A DNA stretch of 41,598 nt from Gammaproteobacteria bacterium (GTDB taxonomy: Bacteria; Pseudomonadota; Gammaproteobacteria; Burkholderiales; Gallionellaceae), in contig JAHJQE010000086.1 of assembly GCA_018819205.1 (NCBI GenBank), forward strand, positions 1-41,598, written 5' to 3'. The translations under genes were made by a program, and so were the position numbers. Positions 10,373 through 23,053 of the stretch are shown here, piece after piece; positions within the stretch are counted from its first letter, which is position 1, and each line of letters opens with the position of its first letter. Under the pieces are notes generated by a model. That model was not told the DNA's origin. It worked only from the letters and a program-made list of their open reading frames with translations, and did no database searches.

Positions 10373-10788
10373 ACCTTGCCTCCTTCGATTGCGAATTGAA
10401 TGAAATCTGCTTTTTCGGCAGCCGTGCATTCGCGACCCACCACTTCGCTACAGTTGCGCTTGAACCACTTGGCGACCTTCTTGGCTGAAGTGAAACGCTC
10501 CGCATCCACCACCGGGGAGAGCGGCGCGATGGTTTTGCCGGTGACGACATGTTTGCCTTCAGCATGCATGTCTTTGCCGTGGCAGGTGGTGCAGCTCGGC
10601 TGATTGGCGGAAACGTTCCATTGTTTGACGAACAGATCTCGTCCGCGCTGTGCGGAAGGGTTGAAATCCGGGATGACCTGGGATGCCTCTGCACTATAGG
10701 TGGCTTGTATCTGTTGCGGGGTTTCGGCCAGTGCCGGGGCTGCACCTGCCAGCATCAGCATGGTGATGCAAAGTTTGTTCACGTTCAT
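10369..10788 (-). CDS. SHP-like cytochrome c (DUF1924)
   Basis: This 139-residue periplasmic protein has a signal peptide ending PALA and a single heme site CTTCH (Cys66-His70). Residues 112-121 read NCSEVVGREC: an Asn next to one of two cysteines. From memory of SHP (sphaeroides heme protein), a labile Asn ligand beside a disulfide lets the heme bind O2 or NO, and this arrangement fits. DUF1924 is the family name. It is the first gene of a pair with the diheme cytochrome and divergent from a two-component system, with 84 bp between. Physiological role unknown; oxygen/NO or peroxide chemistry is a reasonable guess. Confidence 0.85.
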   Translation of the reverse strand: MNVNKLCITMLMLAGAAPALAETPQQIQATYSAEASQVIPDFNPSAQRGRDLFVKQWNVSANQPSCTTCHGKDMHAEGKHVVTGKTIAPLSPVVDAERFTSAKKVAKWFKRNCSEVVGRECTAAEKADFIQFAIEGGKV

Positions 10789-10835
10789 AATGCACTCCTG
10801 TTAGGTTAAGACGGTGCGCAGTGTGGCAAGCGATT

Positions 10836-10852
10836 CTTAACCCCTCCTTAAC
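10836..10852 (+). promoter_or_regulatory. Tandem CTTAAC half-sites (PmrA/QseB-type box)
   Basis: CTTAAC at 10836-10841 and again at 10847-10852, with five bases between, give the 11-bp helical repeat typical of OmpR/PhoB-family dimers. They fit the PmrA/QseB box pattern YTTAAK-N5-YTTAAK except that the last base of each half is C. A further single CTTAAC lies on the minus strand at 10805-10810. The site is between the cytochrome genes and the response regulator, so it may control both. Confidence 0.55.
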
Positions 10853-10872
10853 GCACGGAAGATCTGGCAACG

Positions 10873-11535
10873 ATGAGAATATTGCTGGTGGAAGACGACA
10901 GACTGCTCGGCGACGGTACACGCAACAGCCTGGGCCATCTCGGTTTCACTGTGGACTGGATGCAGGACGGACAGCAGGCTTTGGACGCCCTGATTGCCGA
11001 GGCCTACGACGCCATCGTGCTGGACATCGGCTTGCCGCGTCATGATGGTTATACGGTGTTGCAGAGTTTGCGCGAGCGCGGACTGCATACCCCGGTGCTG
11101 ATGCTCACTGCGCGTGACGACAAGCTGGACAAGCTCAAGGGCTTCGGCCTTGGCGCGGATGACTATGTGGTGAAACCGGTGGATATGGAAGAGCTGGCCG
11201 CGCGTCTGCGCGCTCTGATCCGCCGTACTGCCGGACGTGCCACTGCCCACATAGTCGTGGGCGCTGTGGAGATCGATCCGGACAGTCGGCAGGTGTGGCT
11301 CAAGGGAGAGCCCGTCGATCTCTCCGCGCGTGAATTCGGTCTGCTCGAACTGCTGATGCAGAACGCCGACCGAGTCATGACGCGTGCCCAGCTGGAACAG
11401 AGCATCTACGGTTGGGACGACAGCACAGACAGCAACACCATCGAAGTGTTCATCCATCACCTGCGCAAGAAACTGGGCAGCGAGTTCATCCAGACCCTGC
11501 GCGGCATCGGCTATACCGTGAGGCGTCCGTCATGA
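10873..11535 (+). CDS. OmpR-family response regulator (QseB/PmrA-like)
   Basis: The 220-residue protein has a receiver domain (residues 1-115) with acidic residues EDD at 7-9, phospho-acceptor Asp51 (VLDIGLPRHDG), Thr in MLTARDD, and Lys in VVKPVD. A linker and a winged-helix DNA-binding domain (~125-220) follow, with REFGLLELLM, VMTRAQLEQSIYGWDD, and IEVFIHHLRKKLG then IQTLRGIGYTV. It is partner to the histidine kinase immediately downstream: stop and start overlap as ATGA. The divergent cytochrome genes and the paired half-sites upstream make them its likely targets. Confidence 0.93.
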   Translation: MRILLVEDDRLLGDGTRNSLGHLGFTVDWMQDGQQALDALIAEAYDAIVLDIGLPRHDGYTVLQSLRERGLHTPVLMLTARDDKLDKLKGFGLGADDYVVKPVDMEELAARLRALIRRTAGRATAHIVVGAVEIDPDSRQVWLKGEPVDLSAREFGLLELLMQNADRVMTRAQLEQSIYGWDDSTDSNTIEVFIHHLRKKLGSEFIQTLRGIGYTVRRPS

Positions 11536-12875
11536 GCCGCCGCAGTATGTCCATCCAGTCGCGACTCACTTTGCTGTTGCTCGGCGCGGTGCTGCTGTTC
11601 GGCATCCTGGCAGGTTACGAGAGCCACAAGAACGCGCTGCATGAAGCGGACGAGCTGTTCGATGCACAGCTGGTACAGTTTTCTCACAGCCTGCTCTCTG
11701 TCGCGACCGACCTCGACGACGATCACGCCGCCCGCCAACTCCCCCTTGCCCACAAATATCAGCAGAACTTCGTATTCGAAGTATGGAGTGAGGATGATGG
11801 CGAACGCAGAGTCTTGTTGCGCTCGGACGAAGCGGTGGATCTGAACGATATGGATCTTCCCGAAAAAAGATTGCAGAACAGGACTTGGAATGGCAGCGAT
11901 TGGCGTTTCTATCACCTGCGTGACAAGCGCCGCCGCATCGAGGTGCTGGTGGGCCAGAACGACAAGGTGCGCAACGAACTGGCGCGCGAAGTGGCCTGGC
12001 ACAACGTCACACCTTTCCTGTTCGGCTTGCCGGTACTGGCGCTGTTCATCCTCATCGCTATCCGTTTAGGCCTGCGCCCATTGCGCCGGCTCACCTCATC
12101 ATTGCTGCGTTTGCAGCCTGAGCAATTGAGCGCTATCGAACTGGGAGAGACGCCCGCCGAAATCACACCAGTAGTGACAGCGCTGAACAATCTGCTCACG
12201 CGCACGGCAGGCGTGATCGAGAACGAGCGCCGTTTCACCGCCGATGCCGCCCACGAGTTGCGCACGCCCATCGCCGCGCTGCAATCGCAGATCCAGGCCG
12301 CGCAATTTGCCACCAGCGAAGCAGAACGCAACGATTGCCTGAACAAAACGCTGCAAGGGACGGAGCGCATGTCGCATCTGGTCGGACAGTTACTCACATT
12401 GTCACGATTGGACGAGTTGAGTGCACCTGCCCTGCTCGAGCCCTTGGATCTTGCCGAACTGGCACGCGCGTGCAGCGCAGAACTCGCACCGCTGGCACTG
12501 GATAAACATATCACCTTGGAACTGGAGGCTGCTACGGCCACACCGGTGTTGGCTTCGGAAGAGTTACTACGCATCCTGCTGCGCAATCTGCTGGACAACG
12601 CCATCCGCTACACACCGCAGGGCGGCCGGATCGGGATCGAGATCAAAGAGCACACCTTGACGATCACCGACAGCGGCTGCGGTGTGGCGGGAGAGGATCT
12701 TGCAAAACTGGGACAGCGTTTCAATCGACTTGATCGAGCGACTCAGGACGGCGTTGGTCTCGGACTTTCCATCGTGCAGCGCATCGCCGCCCTGCACGGA
12801 GCAACGATGGAGTTTGGTCAGTCATCCGGACGCAGCGGGCTGAAGGTGACGGTGCGCTTCCCTGCCGCACGCTGA
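11532..12875 (+). CDS. Sensor histidine kinase (QseC/PmrB-like)
   Basis: This 447-residue inner-membrane kinase has TM1 at ~12-29, a periplasmic sensor of ~130 residues rich in acidic and aromatic positions (SEDDGERRVLLRSDE), TM2 at ~159-179, and a short HAMP-like linker (LGLRPLRRL). The dimerisation domain carries the phospho-acceptor His241 (FTADAAHELRTPIAAL), followed by N-box LLRNLLDNAIRYTP, G1 DSGCGV and G2 GVGLGLSIV. The sensor resembles the 2CSK_N type seen in QseC/TctE. The signal is unknown; given the neighbours it could be redox-, oxygen- or metal-related (inference). The start is the ATG inside the regulator's stop. Confidence 0.93.
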   Translation: MSRRSMSIQSRLTLLLLGAVLLFGILAGYESHKNALHEADELFDAQLVQFSHSLLSVATDLDDDHAARQLPLAHKYQQNFVFEVWSEDDGERRVLLRSDEAVDLNDMDLPEKRLQNRTWNGSDWRFYHLRDKRRRIEVLVGQNDKVRNELAREVAWHNVTPFLFGLPVLALFILIAIRLGLRPLRRLTSSLLRLQPEQLSAIELGETPAEITPVVTALNNLLTRTAGVIENERRFTADAAHELRTPIAALQSQIQAAQFATSEAERNDCLNKTLQGTERMSHLVGQLLTLSRLDELSAPALLEPLDLAELARACSAELAPLALDKHITLELEAATATPVLASEELLRILLRNLLDNAIRYTPQGGRIGIEIKEHTLTITDSGCGVAGEDLAKLGQRFNRLDRATQDGVGLGLSIVQRIAALHGATMEFGQSSGRSGLKVTVRFPAAR

Positions 12876-12882
12876 TGCACCC

Positions 12883-13158
12883 CTAGAAGTCGAACATCTT
12901 GTGCCAGATGGTTTCCCGCTTGCCGTGGTGATAGCCATGTTTGTCATGGCTGTGCTTGTCGTAACCGTGGCGACCCGCGTTTGGATAGGGCGTTGCGGGA
13001 CGCATGTTCTGGTTGATCTCCAATGCAGCCATGCGCTCTACCAGCTTTTCCAGCTCGCCGCGATCCAGCCAGATACCGCGACAAGTCGGGCAGTAGTCGA
13101 TCTCGACGCCTTGCTTGTCCGTCATCAGTAGTTCCACATTGCATACAGGACACTTCAT
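12883..13158 (-). CDS. TFIIB-type zinc-ribbon protein, His-rich tail
   Basis: The 91-residue protein is a zf-TFIIB family member. CPVC (residues 3-6) and CPTC (residues 23-26, in DYCPTCRGIWLDRGELEKL) would bind one zinc. A His/Lys/Tyr-rich low-complexity tract follows (HGYDKHSHDKHGYHHGKR, ~66-83), then WHKMFDF. I took the internal ATG at 13158 because the zinc ribbon starts there and it follows an AAGGAG ribosome site. It is convergent with the kinase gene, only 7 bp apart. The His tract may bind metal. Function unknown. A two-component-type box lies 54 bp upstream. Confidence 0.8.
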   Translation of the reverse strand: MKCPVCNVELLMTDKQGVEIDYCPTCRGIWLDRGELEKLVERMAALEINQNMRPATPYPNAGRHGYDKHSHDKHGYHHGKRETIWHKMFDF

Positions 13159-13195
13159 TCGATTTCTCCTTGAGTCGCCAGCGGCGGGGGAAGGC

Positions 13196-13228
13196 ATCTT
13201 AGCCAGCCAAGCTTAAGCGTCCATTAAT
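13196..13228 (-). promoter_or_regulatory. Candidate regulated promoter of the zinc-ribbon gene
   Basis: On the minus strand ATTAAT-N5-CTTAAG (13212-13228) is a near match to the PmrA/QseB box. It covers the -35 region of a -10-like TAAGAT (13196-13201). The match is looser than that of the site at 10836-10852. Confidence 0.4.
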
Positions 13229-13232
13229 GACA

Positions 13233-13255
13233 ACGGGCAGCTCAAGGCTGCCCGT
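13233..13255 (-). terminator. Terminator after def
   Basis: A perfect 9-bp stem (ACGGGCAGC/GCTGCCCGT, loop of 5) lies 26 bp past the def stop. The following minus-strand sequence TTGTCATT is only modestly T-rich. It probably ends the zipA-ligA-hpt-mtnP-def transcript. Confidence 0.6.
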
Positions 13256-13280
13256 AACAGTGCGACACGGCATGCTGCCG

Positions 13281-13814
13281 CTAGTCGTCCACCAGATCCT
13301 GGCCGGGGAACAGCACATCGCTGAAGCCGAAGTCGCGCATGTCGCGGATACGCATGGGATAAAGGATGCCGTCCAGGTGGTCGCATTCGTGCTGCACCAC
13401 GCGCGCATGGAAACCGCTCACGCTGCGGTCGATCAGTGCACCGTTCTCATCTCGACCCTGGTAACGCAATTTTGTATAACGCGGCACCAGTCCGCGCATG
13501 CCGGGTACGCTCAGACAACCTTCCCAGCCTTCTTCCATCTCGTCGGCCAGCGGTGTGAGAACTGGATTGATGAGGACTGTGTACGGTACTGCTTCCGCAT
13601 CGGGATATCGTTCGCTGCTTTCCATGCCAAAGATCACGACGCGCAGCGGCACCCCGATCTGAGGCGCGGCCAGTCCGACACCGTTCAGCGCCTGCATGGT
13701 GTCGCGCATATCCTGCAACAATGTCTTCAGCGCGATACCGCCGAAGTCGCTGACCGGTTCGGCGCGCTGCAGCAGGCGCGCATCGCCCATGCGCAATACG
13801 TCCCTAATCGCCAT
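13281..13814 (-). CDS. def: Peptide deformylase
   Basis: The 177-residue enzyme removes the N-formyl group from nascent proteins. All three motifs are present: [10 protein letters not shown] (~46-55), EGCLSVPG with metal ligand Cys100, and QHECDHLDG with His142, catalytic Glu143 and His146. Length is typical. The ATG at 13814 follows a GGTGGAG ribosome site and overlaps the end of the upstream phosphorylase gene by 11 bp. The longer frame upstream has no family similarity. It is not next to fmt as in many genomes; here it ends a salvage/replication operon. The active-site metal is probably Fe(II), as in bacterial homologues. Confidence 0.95.
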   Translation of the reverse strand: MAIRDVLRMGDARLLQRAEPVSDFGGIALKTLLQDMRDTMQALNGVGLAAPQIGVPLRVVIFGMESSERYPDAEAVPYTVLINPVLTPLADEMEEGWEGCLSVPGMRGLVPRYTKLRYQGRDENGALIDRSVSGFHARVVQHECDHLDGILYPMRIRDMRDFGFSDVLFPGQDLVDD

Positions 13815-14550
13815 CACACTCCACCACGCATTCCAGGATGCGTCGCACGCGATCCATCGCCGGCTGGGCGACCGCACCGATCTTGTCGAGCACGATACCG
13901 CCCTGACTGCTGCGACGTCCGGCGGCATCGTTCACCACCACGGCGATGGTGGCATAGTTCAGCCCCAGTTCGCGCGCCAGTGCCGCTTCAGGCATGCCCG
14001 TCATGCCGGCCATATCTACACCATCCTTTTCATAACGGTTGATCTCGGCCAGCGACTCCAGACGCGGGCCTTGCATTGCGCCATACACACCGCCGTCCAG
14101 CAGCGGCTCGTTCGCGCTTTGCGCAGCATTGAGGATGCGTTGGCGCAATACCTCGCTGTACGGCAAGGTGAAGTCGACATGCGCGACGGTCTTTTCGTGT
14201 CCGTCGAAATAGGTAGCTTCCCGCCCGTAGGTGTAATCAATGATCTGATCAGGCACCACCAGCGTTCCCGGCGTGAGATCGGCACGTATGCCACCCACCG
14301 ACGAGATAGCCACGACGTTGATTGCCCCCTGTTCATGCAAGGCCCACATATTGGCGCGATAGTTCACCAGATGGGGCGGGATGGTATGTCCGTAACCGTG
14401 GCGTGCGATAAACATCACTTGGTGACCTTTCAGCGTGCCGAAGGTCATCGGGCCGGATGGTTCACCATAGGGCGTACGCATCACTTGCCGGTGAGTGATG
14501 ATGAGGTTGGACAACTGGGCAAAGCCGGTACCGCCGATGATCGCTATCAC
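13804..14550 (-). CDS. S-methyl-5'-thioinosine phosphorylase (MTAP/PNP family)
   Basis: The 248-residue protein belongs to the MTAP/PNP-2 phosphorylase family. IGGTGFAQL supplies the phosphate loop, [19 protein letters not shown] the phosphate/ribose site, and [12 protein letters not shown] and [18 protein letters not shown] the core. The purine-contact segment reads VVVNDAAG, with Asn where adenine-specific MTAPs have Asp (TDYD-like). This points to a 6-oxopurine substrate, so methylthioinosine is preferred over methylthioadenosine; the call rests on that residue and the neighbour. The product hypoxanthine would feed the hpt gene immediately upstream. The start is a GTG whose AGGAGG ribosome site lies in the last codons of hpt, so translation is coupled. 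Confidence 0.85.
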   Translation of the reverse strand: MIAIIGGTGFAQLSNLIITHRQVMRTPYGEPSGPMTFGTLKGHQVMFIARHGYGHTIPPHLVNYRANMWALHEQGAINVVAISSVGGIRADLTPGTLVVPDQIIDYTYGREATYFDGHEKTVAHVDFTLPYSEVLRQRILNAAQSANEPLLDGGVYGAMQGPRLESLAEINRYEKDGVDMAGMTGMPEAALARELGLNYATIAVVVNDAAGRRSSQGGIVLDKIGAVAQPAMDRVRRILECVVECDGD

Positions 14551-14551
14551 T

Positions 14552-18179
<3,628 letters not shown>

Positions 18180-18217
18180 GTAACTGCCGCTAGTCTCAGT
18201 AAAGAATGACCGGGCCG

Positions 18218-18223
18218 ATTATA
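18218..18223 (-). promoter_or_regulatory. Possible -10 for zipA
   Basis: TATAAT on the minus strand with a GC-rich discriminator (CGGCCC), 39 bp before the zipA ATG and overlapping the nagZ stop codon. No clear -35. An 8-bp inverted repeat (18184-18191 and 18232-18239) flanks the site. Confidence 0.35.
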
Positions 18224-19277
18224 ACGACACCAGCGGCAGTTCGCCCTCACTCATGCCGATCTTTCCGATATCGTGCAGTGCGCGGACGAATTCAGGGTCT
18301 TCATGCAACTGGGCATGCGTGCGTGGATGGGCACGACCGTGCATCTGCGCCAGGCGTGCGCGGCTGGGTGCAGACAGTTCCCATTTCAGGCCGGCCAGCA
18401 GTTCGTCAGCCAGATCGGGGCGGTTACACACCAGCACCATGTCGCAGCCCGCCTGTAGCGCCGCTTCGGCGCGCTGCACGATACCGCCCGCCACGGTCGC
18501 GCCTTCCATGCTGAGGTCGTCGCTGAAAATGCAGCCTTCGAAACCCAGCTCGCCGCGCAGAATGTCCTTCAGCCAGCGGCTGGAGAATCCGGCCGGCTTG
18601 TCGTCCACCTTGGGATAGATCACATGCGCAGGCATCACGGCTGTCAGGCCGAAATGCACCATCTGCCGGAACGGGATCAGGTCGCACAGTTCAATGTCGG
18701 TGTAGCTGCGCCCGTCCACCGGGATCGCCAGATGCGAATCGGCAGCCACGAAACCGTGCCCCGGGAAATGTTTGCCCACGGTCGGCATGCCGCCCTGCTT
18801 CAGTCCCTGCAGCAGGCTGTGCGCCAGTTCGGAGATGGCATGCGGTTCGCTGTGGAAGGCGCGGTCGCCGATCACCGTGCTGGCTCCGTAATCGACGTCC
18901 AATACCGGCGTAAAGCTGAAATCCACACCATAGGCACGTAATTCAGAAGCCAGCACGAAACCCACCTCCTGAGCCAGGTGACGCGCCTGTTTGGGATGGG
19001 TATCCCACAACTTGCCCAGTTCGCGCATGGGCGGGATGCGGGTGAAACCTTCACGGAAACGCTGTACGCGCCCCCCCTCATGGTCCACCGAAATCAGCAG
19101 CGGCGGCGTACGCACCGCATGGATGGCGGCGGTCAGCGCAGCCAATTGAGCTGGAGACTCATAATTGCGCGCGAACAGGATAACGCCGCCAACCGACGGA
19201 TGACGCAGACGCGCTTCGTCCTCCTGCGTCAGCGTCTTGCCCGCCACATCCAGCATCACCGGACCGATTCCCATCAA
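18219..19277 (-). CDS. nagZ: Beta-N-acetylhexosaminidase
   Basis: The 352-residue GH3-family enzyme removes N-acetylglucosamine from muropeptides in the cytosol during peptidoglycan recycling. Signature elements: [12 protein letters not shown] (~63-74), KHFPGHG with DSH (~169-182, catalytic His loop), and the nucleophile Asp in [10 protein letters not shown] (~251-260). Length fits NagZ rather than the longer periplasmic beta-glucosidases, and no signal peptide is present. Its start overlaps the acpS stop by 4 bp, so it ends the lepA-to-acpS run. No ampC or ampG is visible in the window. Confidence 0.95.
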   Translation of the reverse strand: MMGIGPVMLDVAGKTLTQEDEARLRHPSVGGVILFARNYESPAQLAALTAAIHAVRTPPLLISVDHEGGRVQRFREGFTRIPPMRELGKLWDTHPKQARHLAQEVGFVLASELRAYGVDFSFTPVLDVDYGASTVIGDRAFHSEPHAISELAHSLLQGLKQGGMPTVGKHFPGHGFVAADSHLAIPVDGRSYTDIELCDLIPFRQMVHFGLTAVMPAHVIYPKVDDKPAGFSSRWLKDILRGELGFEGCIFSDDLSMEGATVAGGIVQRAEAALQAGCDMVLVCNRPDLADELLAGLKWELSAPSRARLAQMHGRAHPRTHAQLHEDPEFVRALHDIGKIGMSEGELPLVSL

Positions 19278-19657
19278 CCTTCTCCTTCCAGGATCACAAA
19301 TGCGACCGCATGCTCGTGCTCGTCGCTGATGCTCAGATGATGGCGAACCACACCTAGATCATGCAGATAAGTTTCCAGTTCGGACGTGAACTGCAAGGTC
19401 GGTTTACCCAGCGCATCATGACCGACTGTGATGTTGTGCAGACTCACCGGATGGCGCAACCCCTGCCCGGTCGCTTTGGCGAATGCTTCCTTGGCAGCAA
19501 AACGTTTGGCAAGGAAGCGTGCCGGGTGTGCTTGTCCCGAATACTCCACCAGCTCCTGAGCCGTGAGGATGCGCTCCGCGAACGCAGCACCATGCCGTTC
19601 GCAGGCCGCGTCGATGCGCGCCGTTGCGACGATGTCGGTACCGATACCGAAGATCAT
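19274..19657 (-). CDS. acpS: Holo-[acyl-carrier-protein] synthase
   Basis: The 127-residue enzyme transfers 4'-phosphopantetheine from CoA to [16 protein letters not shown] carries the metal Asp, and [17 protein letters not shown] is the second phosphopantetheinyl-transferase motif with the Glu. The end has [17 protein letters not shown]. Overlaps by 4 bp at both ends (with pdxJ and nagZ) indicate coupled translation. The pdxJ-acpS order is standard in proteobacteria. Confidence 0.96.
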   Translation of the reverse strand: MIFGIGTDIVATARIDAACERHGAAFAERILTAQELVEYSGQAHPARFLAKRFAAKEAFAKATGQGLRHPVSLHNITVGHDALGKPTLQFTSELETYLHDLGVVRHHLSISDEHEHAVAFVILEGEG

Positions 19658-20370
19658 GTGCGCAGCAGCGCCTTCATGTTCTTCACCGCCTGCTCCAGTC
19701 CGATGAACACGGCTTCGGCCACGATGGCGTGGCCGATGTTGAGTTCGGCGATGTGCGGGATGGCGACGATATCCTGCACGTTGTGATAGTGCAGGCCGTG
19801 GCCGGCGTTCACTTGCAGGCCGAGGCCATGCGCATACTGCACGGCATCATGGATGCGTTTCAGTTCTGCCGCGCGCGCGGGCACGCTGTCCGCATCGGCA
19901 TACTTGCCGGTGTGGATCTCGATCACCGGCGCACCGGCTTTCACGGCGGCGTCGATCTGCTTCTCGTCGGCATCGATGAACAGCGACACGCGGATGCCCG
20001 CGTCGCTGCAACGTTCGGTGGCGCGTTTGACCTGCTCGAAATACTTCACCACATCCAGCCCGCCCTCGGTGGTGAGTTCTTCGCGCTTCTCGGGCACCAG
20101 ACAGATGTCGTGCGGTTTGACGCGCACGGCGTTGTCTATCATCTCGCCGGTGACCGCGCATTCCAGGTTCATGCGCGTCTGCAACATGCCGCGCAGGATG
20201 TCGACGTCTGCATCCTGGATGTGGCGACGGTCTTCGCGCAGGTGGATGGTGATCGCGTCCGCGCCCGCTTGTTCGCAGACCAATGCGGCGCGCACCAGAT
20301 TGGGATAACGCGCACCGCGCGCCTGGCGCAGGGTGGCGACGTGGTCGATATTAAGTCCGAGCTTGATCAT
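19654..20370 (-). CDS. pdxJ: Pyridoxine 5'-phosphate synthase
   Basis: The 238-residue TIM-barrel enzyme condenses 3-amino-2-oxopropyl phosphate with deoxyxylulose 5-phosphate in vitamin B6 synthesis. It begins [19 protein letters not shown], a family signature, and continues with [32 protein letters not shown] and [15 protein letters not shown]. Length equals the family norm. The start overlaps the recO stop by 4 bp, and the acpS start overlaps its own end. Confidence 0.97.
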   Translation of the reverse strand: MIKLGLNIDHVATLRQARGARYPNLVRAALVCEQAGADAITIHLREDRRHIQDADVDILRGMLQTRMNLECAVTGEMIDNAVRVKPHDICLVPEKREELTTEGGLDVVKYFEQVKRATERCSDAGIRVSLFIDADEKQIDAAVKAGAPVIEIHTGKYADADSVPARAAELKRIHDAVQYAHGLGLQVNAGHGLHYHNVQDIVAIPHIAELNIGHAIVAEAVFIGLEQAVKNMKALLRT

Positions 20371-21098
20371 AGTTTCTGTAAATCTCTCATCAGTTCACGA
20401 GTGTGCAATGTTTTTCCGGCCAAGTGATGGTCCAACAGCATGCGCATCAGTTGCTTGCTCTGGCGCGCCGTCACCGCGTCGCGGTAGTCGTCTGCCGCGA
20501 TATCCAGCAGCGTCTTTCCCGCCACCGGCATGCCCTGTGTACTGTCCGCCGTTTCGGCGACCGCGCCGCGCTCAAGTATATAGCGGTAACTGCGCTCAGG
20601 CACCACAGGACGCCCGCTACCCGCCTCCGTTTCCAGCGACAGCGCGTAACCCAGTTCCTGCAGCATGTGCTTCTCGAAGCTGCGCAGGGTGAAGGCATGG
20701 TCCTGTTCCTGCGCCAACCGCTGCAAGGTCTGCTGGTAATAGTCGAACAGGCTTTCGTGCGGGTCGTCGCGCGCCATCAGGTTGAGCAGCAACTCGTTCA
20801 GGTAGAAGCCGCACAGCAAGGCCGTACCCTGCAACTGCGGCTGGCCGCCCTGCCATTCCGCGCTGTGCAGGGTACGCAGTTCGTGCTTGCCGAACCAGCT
20901 CAGTGCCAGCGGCTGGAAACTCATCAGCAAGCCGCGCACCGCCGAACGGGGACGTCGAGCACCGCGCGCCACCAGCGGTACGCGACCATGGTTGCGACTG
21001 AACACTTCGACGATCAGGCTGGTCTCGCGAAAAGGATAGCTATGCAGTACGAAAGCTGGATCGTCCTGTATGCGCAGTTTGGATGCAGCGTTACTCAT
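20367..21098 (-). CDS. recO: DNA repair protein RecO
   Basis: The 243-residue RecF-pathway protein anneals SSB-coated DNA and helps RecR load RecA. The N-terminal OB fold includes [21 protein letters not shown] and [16 protein letters not shown] (~11-53), followed by the helical domain with [20 protein letters not shown]. The usual zinc-finger cysteines are not evident, as in many proteobacterial RecOs. It overlaps the end of era by 8 bp. The recR partner is also in this window at 35608-36207. Confidence 0.93.
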   Translation of the reverse strand: MSNAASKLRIQDDPAFVLHSYPFRETSLIVEVFSRNHGRVPLVARGARRPRSAVRGLLMSFQPLALSWFGKHELRTLHSAEWQGGQPQLQGTALLCGFYLNELLLNLMARDDPHESLFDYYQQTLQRLAQEQDHAFTLRSFEKHMLQELGYALSLETEAGSGRPVVPERSYRYILERGAVAETADSTQGMPVAGKTLLDIAADDYRDAVTARQSKQLMRMLLDHHLAGKTLHTRELMRDLQKL

Positions 21099-21984
21099 AC
21101 CCCAGCGTCTTCAGCATGTGCGCGCTGTCTGCCCAGCCGCTGCGCACTTTGACGAACACTTCGAGGAACACCTTGCCGTCGAACAGCTTCTCCATGTCGA
21201 GGCGCGCCTGTGTGGCGATCTCCTTGATCTTCTCGCCCTTGTGGCCGATCAGCATGACCTTGTGTGCGTCCTTGTCCACCAGGATGGCGGCGCTGATGCG
21301 ACGCAGCTTGCCGTCCATCTTGAACTGTTCAATCACCACGCTGACCGAGTAAGGCAACTCTTCGCCGGTGAAGCGGAACACCTTCTCGCGCAATATCTCG
21401 GCGGCGAGAAAGCGCTCGTTGCGGTCGGTGATGTCATCTTCGCCATACATATGCTCGCCTTCCGGCAAATGGGGACGCACGGCTTGCAGCAGGGCATCCA
21501 GATGCTTCTCCTGCCGAGCACTGACTGGCACGATGGCATCGAACTGGCGCAGGGCGGCGACCTTTTCGATGAAAGGCAGCAGTTCGTTCTTATCCTTCAT
21601 CAAGTCGGCCTTGTTGATGACCAGGATGACCGGCCTGTCCTTGGGCAGCAGTTCCAGCACCTGCTGGTCGCGCTCGTCGAAGTGGCGCGCCTCGATGACG
21701 AACAGCACCACATGCACCTCGCGCAGACTGTTGGTCACCACGCGGTTCATGCTGCGGTTGAGCGCGTTGGTGTGCTGGGTCTGGAAACCGGGCGTGTCGA
21801 CGAACACGTATTGCGTGGCGCCTTCGGTGAGGATGCCGGTGATGCGGTGGCGTGTGGTCTGCGCCTTGCGCGAGGTGATGCTGACCTTCTGTCCGATCAG
21901 GTGGTTGAGCAGCGTCGATTTGCCCACATTGGGACGACCGACGATGGCGATGAAGCCACTGTGCAGATTTTCGGATTCGTTCAT
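21091..21984 (-). CDS. era: GTPase Era
   Basis: The 297-residue GTPase binds 16S rRNA and helps assemble the 30S subunit. G1 is [16 protein letters not shown] (~16-31), G3 DTPG, G4 NKAD. The C-terminal KH domain (~200-297) includes [17 protein letters not shown]. Start overlaps the rnc stop by 4 bp and its end overlaps recO, the standard rnc-era-recO arrangement. Confidence 0.97.
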   Translation of the reverse strand: MNESENLHSGFIAIVGRPNVGKSTLLNHLIGQKVSITSRKAQTTRHRITGILTEGATQYVFVDTPGFQTQHTNALNRSMNRVVTNSLREVHVVLFVIEARHFDERDQQVLELLPKDRPVILVINKADLMKDKNELLPFIEKVAALRQFDAIVPVSARQEKHLDALLQAVRPHLPEGEHMYGEDDITDRNERFLAAEILREKVFRFTGEELPYSVSVVIEQFKMDGKLRRISAAILVDKDAHKVMLIGHKGEKIKEIATQARLDMEKLFDGKVFLEVFVKVRSGWADSAHMLKTLGYE

Positions 21985-22655
21985 ATTTCGTTCTTGATGA
22001 GTTGATAGGCGCGCTCGGCGGCGATCTGTTCGGCGATGCGACGGCTGCTGCCCTCGCCGCGCGTGCTGATCTTGAGTTTTTCGACTTCGCAGGCCACCGT
22101 AAAAATCTGCGCCTGCCCTTTGCCGTTCGTCTCGACGATACTGTATTTCGGCAACGGCAACTTGCGCCCCTGCAGCAGTTCCTGCAACTGGGTCTTGGCG
22201 TCCTTGCTCACCGAGCGCAGGTCGATCTTCGCGATGAAAGGCAGATACAAACCAAGTACGACTTGTTGTGCGGTCGAAAAATCAGCATCCAGCCACACTG
22301 CACCGAACAAGGCCTCCAGCGCATCTGCCAGAATGGAAGGGCGTTCAGCGCCTCCGCTCTTTATCTCCCCGTCACTCAGCAACAGGTGCTGCCCAAGATT
22401 GAGTTGCTGCGCCAGTGCGGCCAGTGTCTGCTGGTTGACCAGACTGGAACGCAAACGGTGCAAATCACCCTCAGGCAGATCAGGATAGGTTTCGAACAGG
22501 TGCTTGGCGATGGTGCAGTTGAGTATGCTATCGCCGAGAAACTCCAGTCGCTCGTTGTGATCCGCATTGTGGCTGCGGTGCGTGAGGGCACGCTGCAACA
22601 ACTTTGATTGCTTGAAGCGATAGCCGATCTGTCGGCACAGGTCTGCGTGCTTCAT
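21981..22655 (-). CDS. rnc: Ribonuclease III
   Basis: The ~224-residue double-stranded RNA endonuclease processes rRNA precursors and regulates mRNAs. The catalytic signature is [13 protein letters not shown] (~35-47), with a second catalytic Glu in [13 protein letters not shown]. The C-terminal dsRNA-binding domain (~153-222) has [19 protein letters not shown] and [19 protein letters not shown] list the ATG at 22655; a GTG at 22661 in the same frame, just after the DUF4845 stop, is an alternative. Neither has a clear ribosome site, so translation is probably coupled to the upstream gene. Confidence 0.96.
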   Translation of the reverse strand: MKHADLCRQIGYRFKQSKLLQRALTHRSHNADHNERLEFLGDSILNCTIAKHLFETYPDLPEGDLHRLRSSLVNQQTLAALAQQLNLGQHLLLSDGEIKSGGAERPSILADALEALFGAVWLDADFSTAQQVVLGLYLPFIAKIDLRSVSKDAKTQLQELLQGRKLPLPKYSIVETNGKGQAQIFTVACEVEKLKISTRGEGSSRRIAEQIAAERAYQLIKNEI

Positions 22656-22662
22656 CGCCACA

Positions 22663-23031
22663 TCATGAACTGGAGGGTTTGAATTCGAGCAGCAGGGTGA
22701 TGTTGCCTACCAGCTTGATGCGCAGTTCGTATTCTGCACTCAAGGATAAAGCCCCACCCTCGTCACGAACGATAGTGATATCTTCAGCCTTAAGGTCGGA
22801 GATGTCATTGATGTTGGCGCGTTTGCGATAGGCCATCTCAACCTCCGGGAGGGAAGCTGTACGCATCGCCGGATCCGCCACGATCTCGCGAAAGATCTGG
22901 CTGATCTGTGCACTGTGCAGGTAGGCAGGTATCAGCTTCAGCCCCGCTAACGCTATAAAGATCACGGCGAAAGCGCCCATGATGAAACCCTGGAAACTCA
23001 GACCGCGCTGCCGGTTACTCAATCCGTACAT
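22663..23031 (-). CDS. DUF4845 membrane protein
   Basis: The 122-residue protein begins MYGLSNRQRGLSFQGFIMG, the usual start of DUF4845 proteins encoded between lepB and rnc in betaproteobacteria. One TM helix (~16-36, GFIMGAFAVIFIALAGLKLIP) is followed by a small extracytoplasmic domain (YRKRANINDISDLKAEDI, then ELRIKLVGNITLLLEF). The N-terminus resembles a pilin-like QRG-L-S prefix. No function is established. It lies 22 bp after lepB and 7 bp before rnc. Confidence 0.88.
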   Translation of the reverse strand: MYGLSNRQRGLSFQGFIMGAFAVIFIALAGLKLIPAYLHSAQISQIFREIVADPAMRTASLPEVEMAYRKRANINDISDLKAEDITIVRDEGGALSLSAEYELRIKLVGNITLLLEFKPSSS

Positions 23032-23053
23032 TTTCGCTCCTTTCCAATAATGC

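Noticed and set aside
18184-18239. 8-bp inverted repeat around the zipA start region
   Set aside because: A CTGCCGCT/AGCGGCAG pair 40 bp apart is likely by chance; part is nagZ coding sequence.
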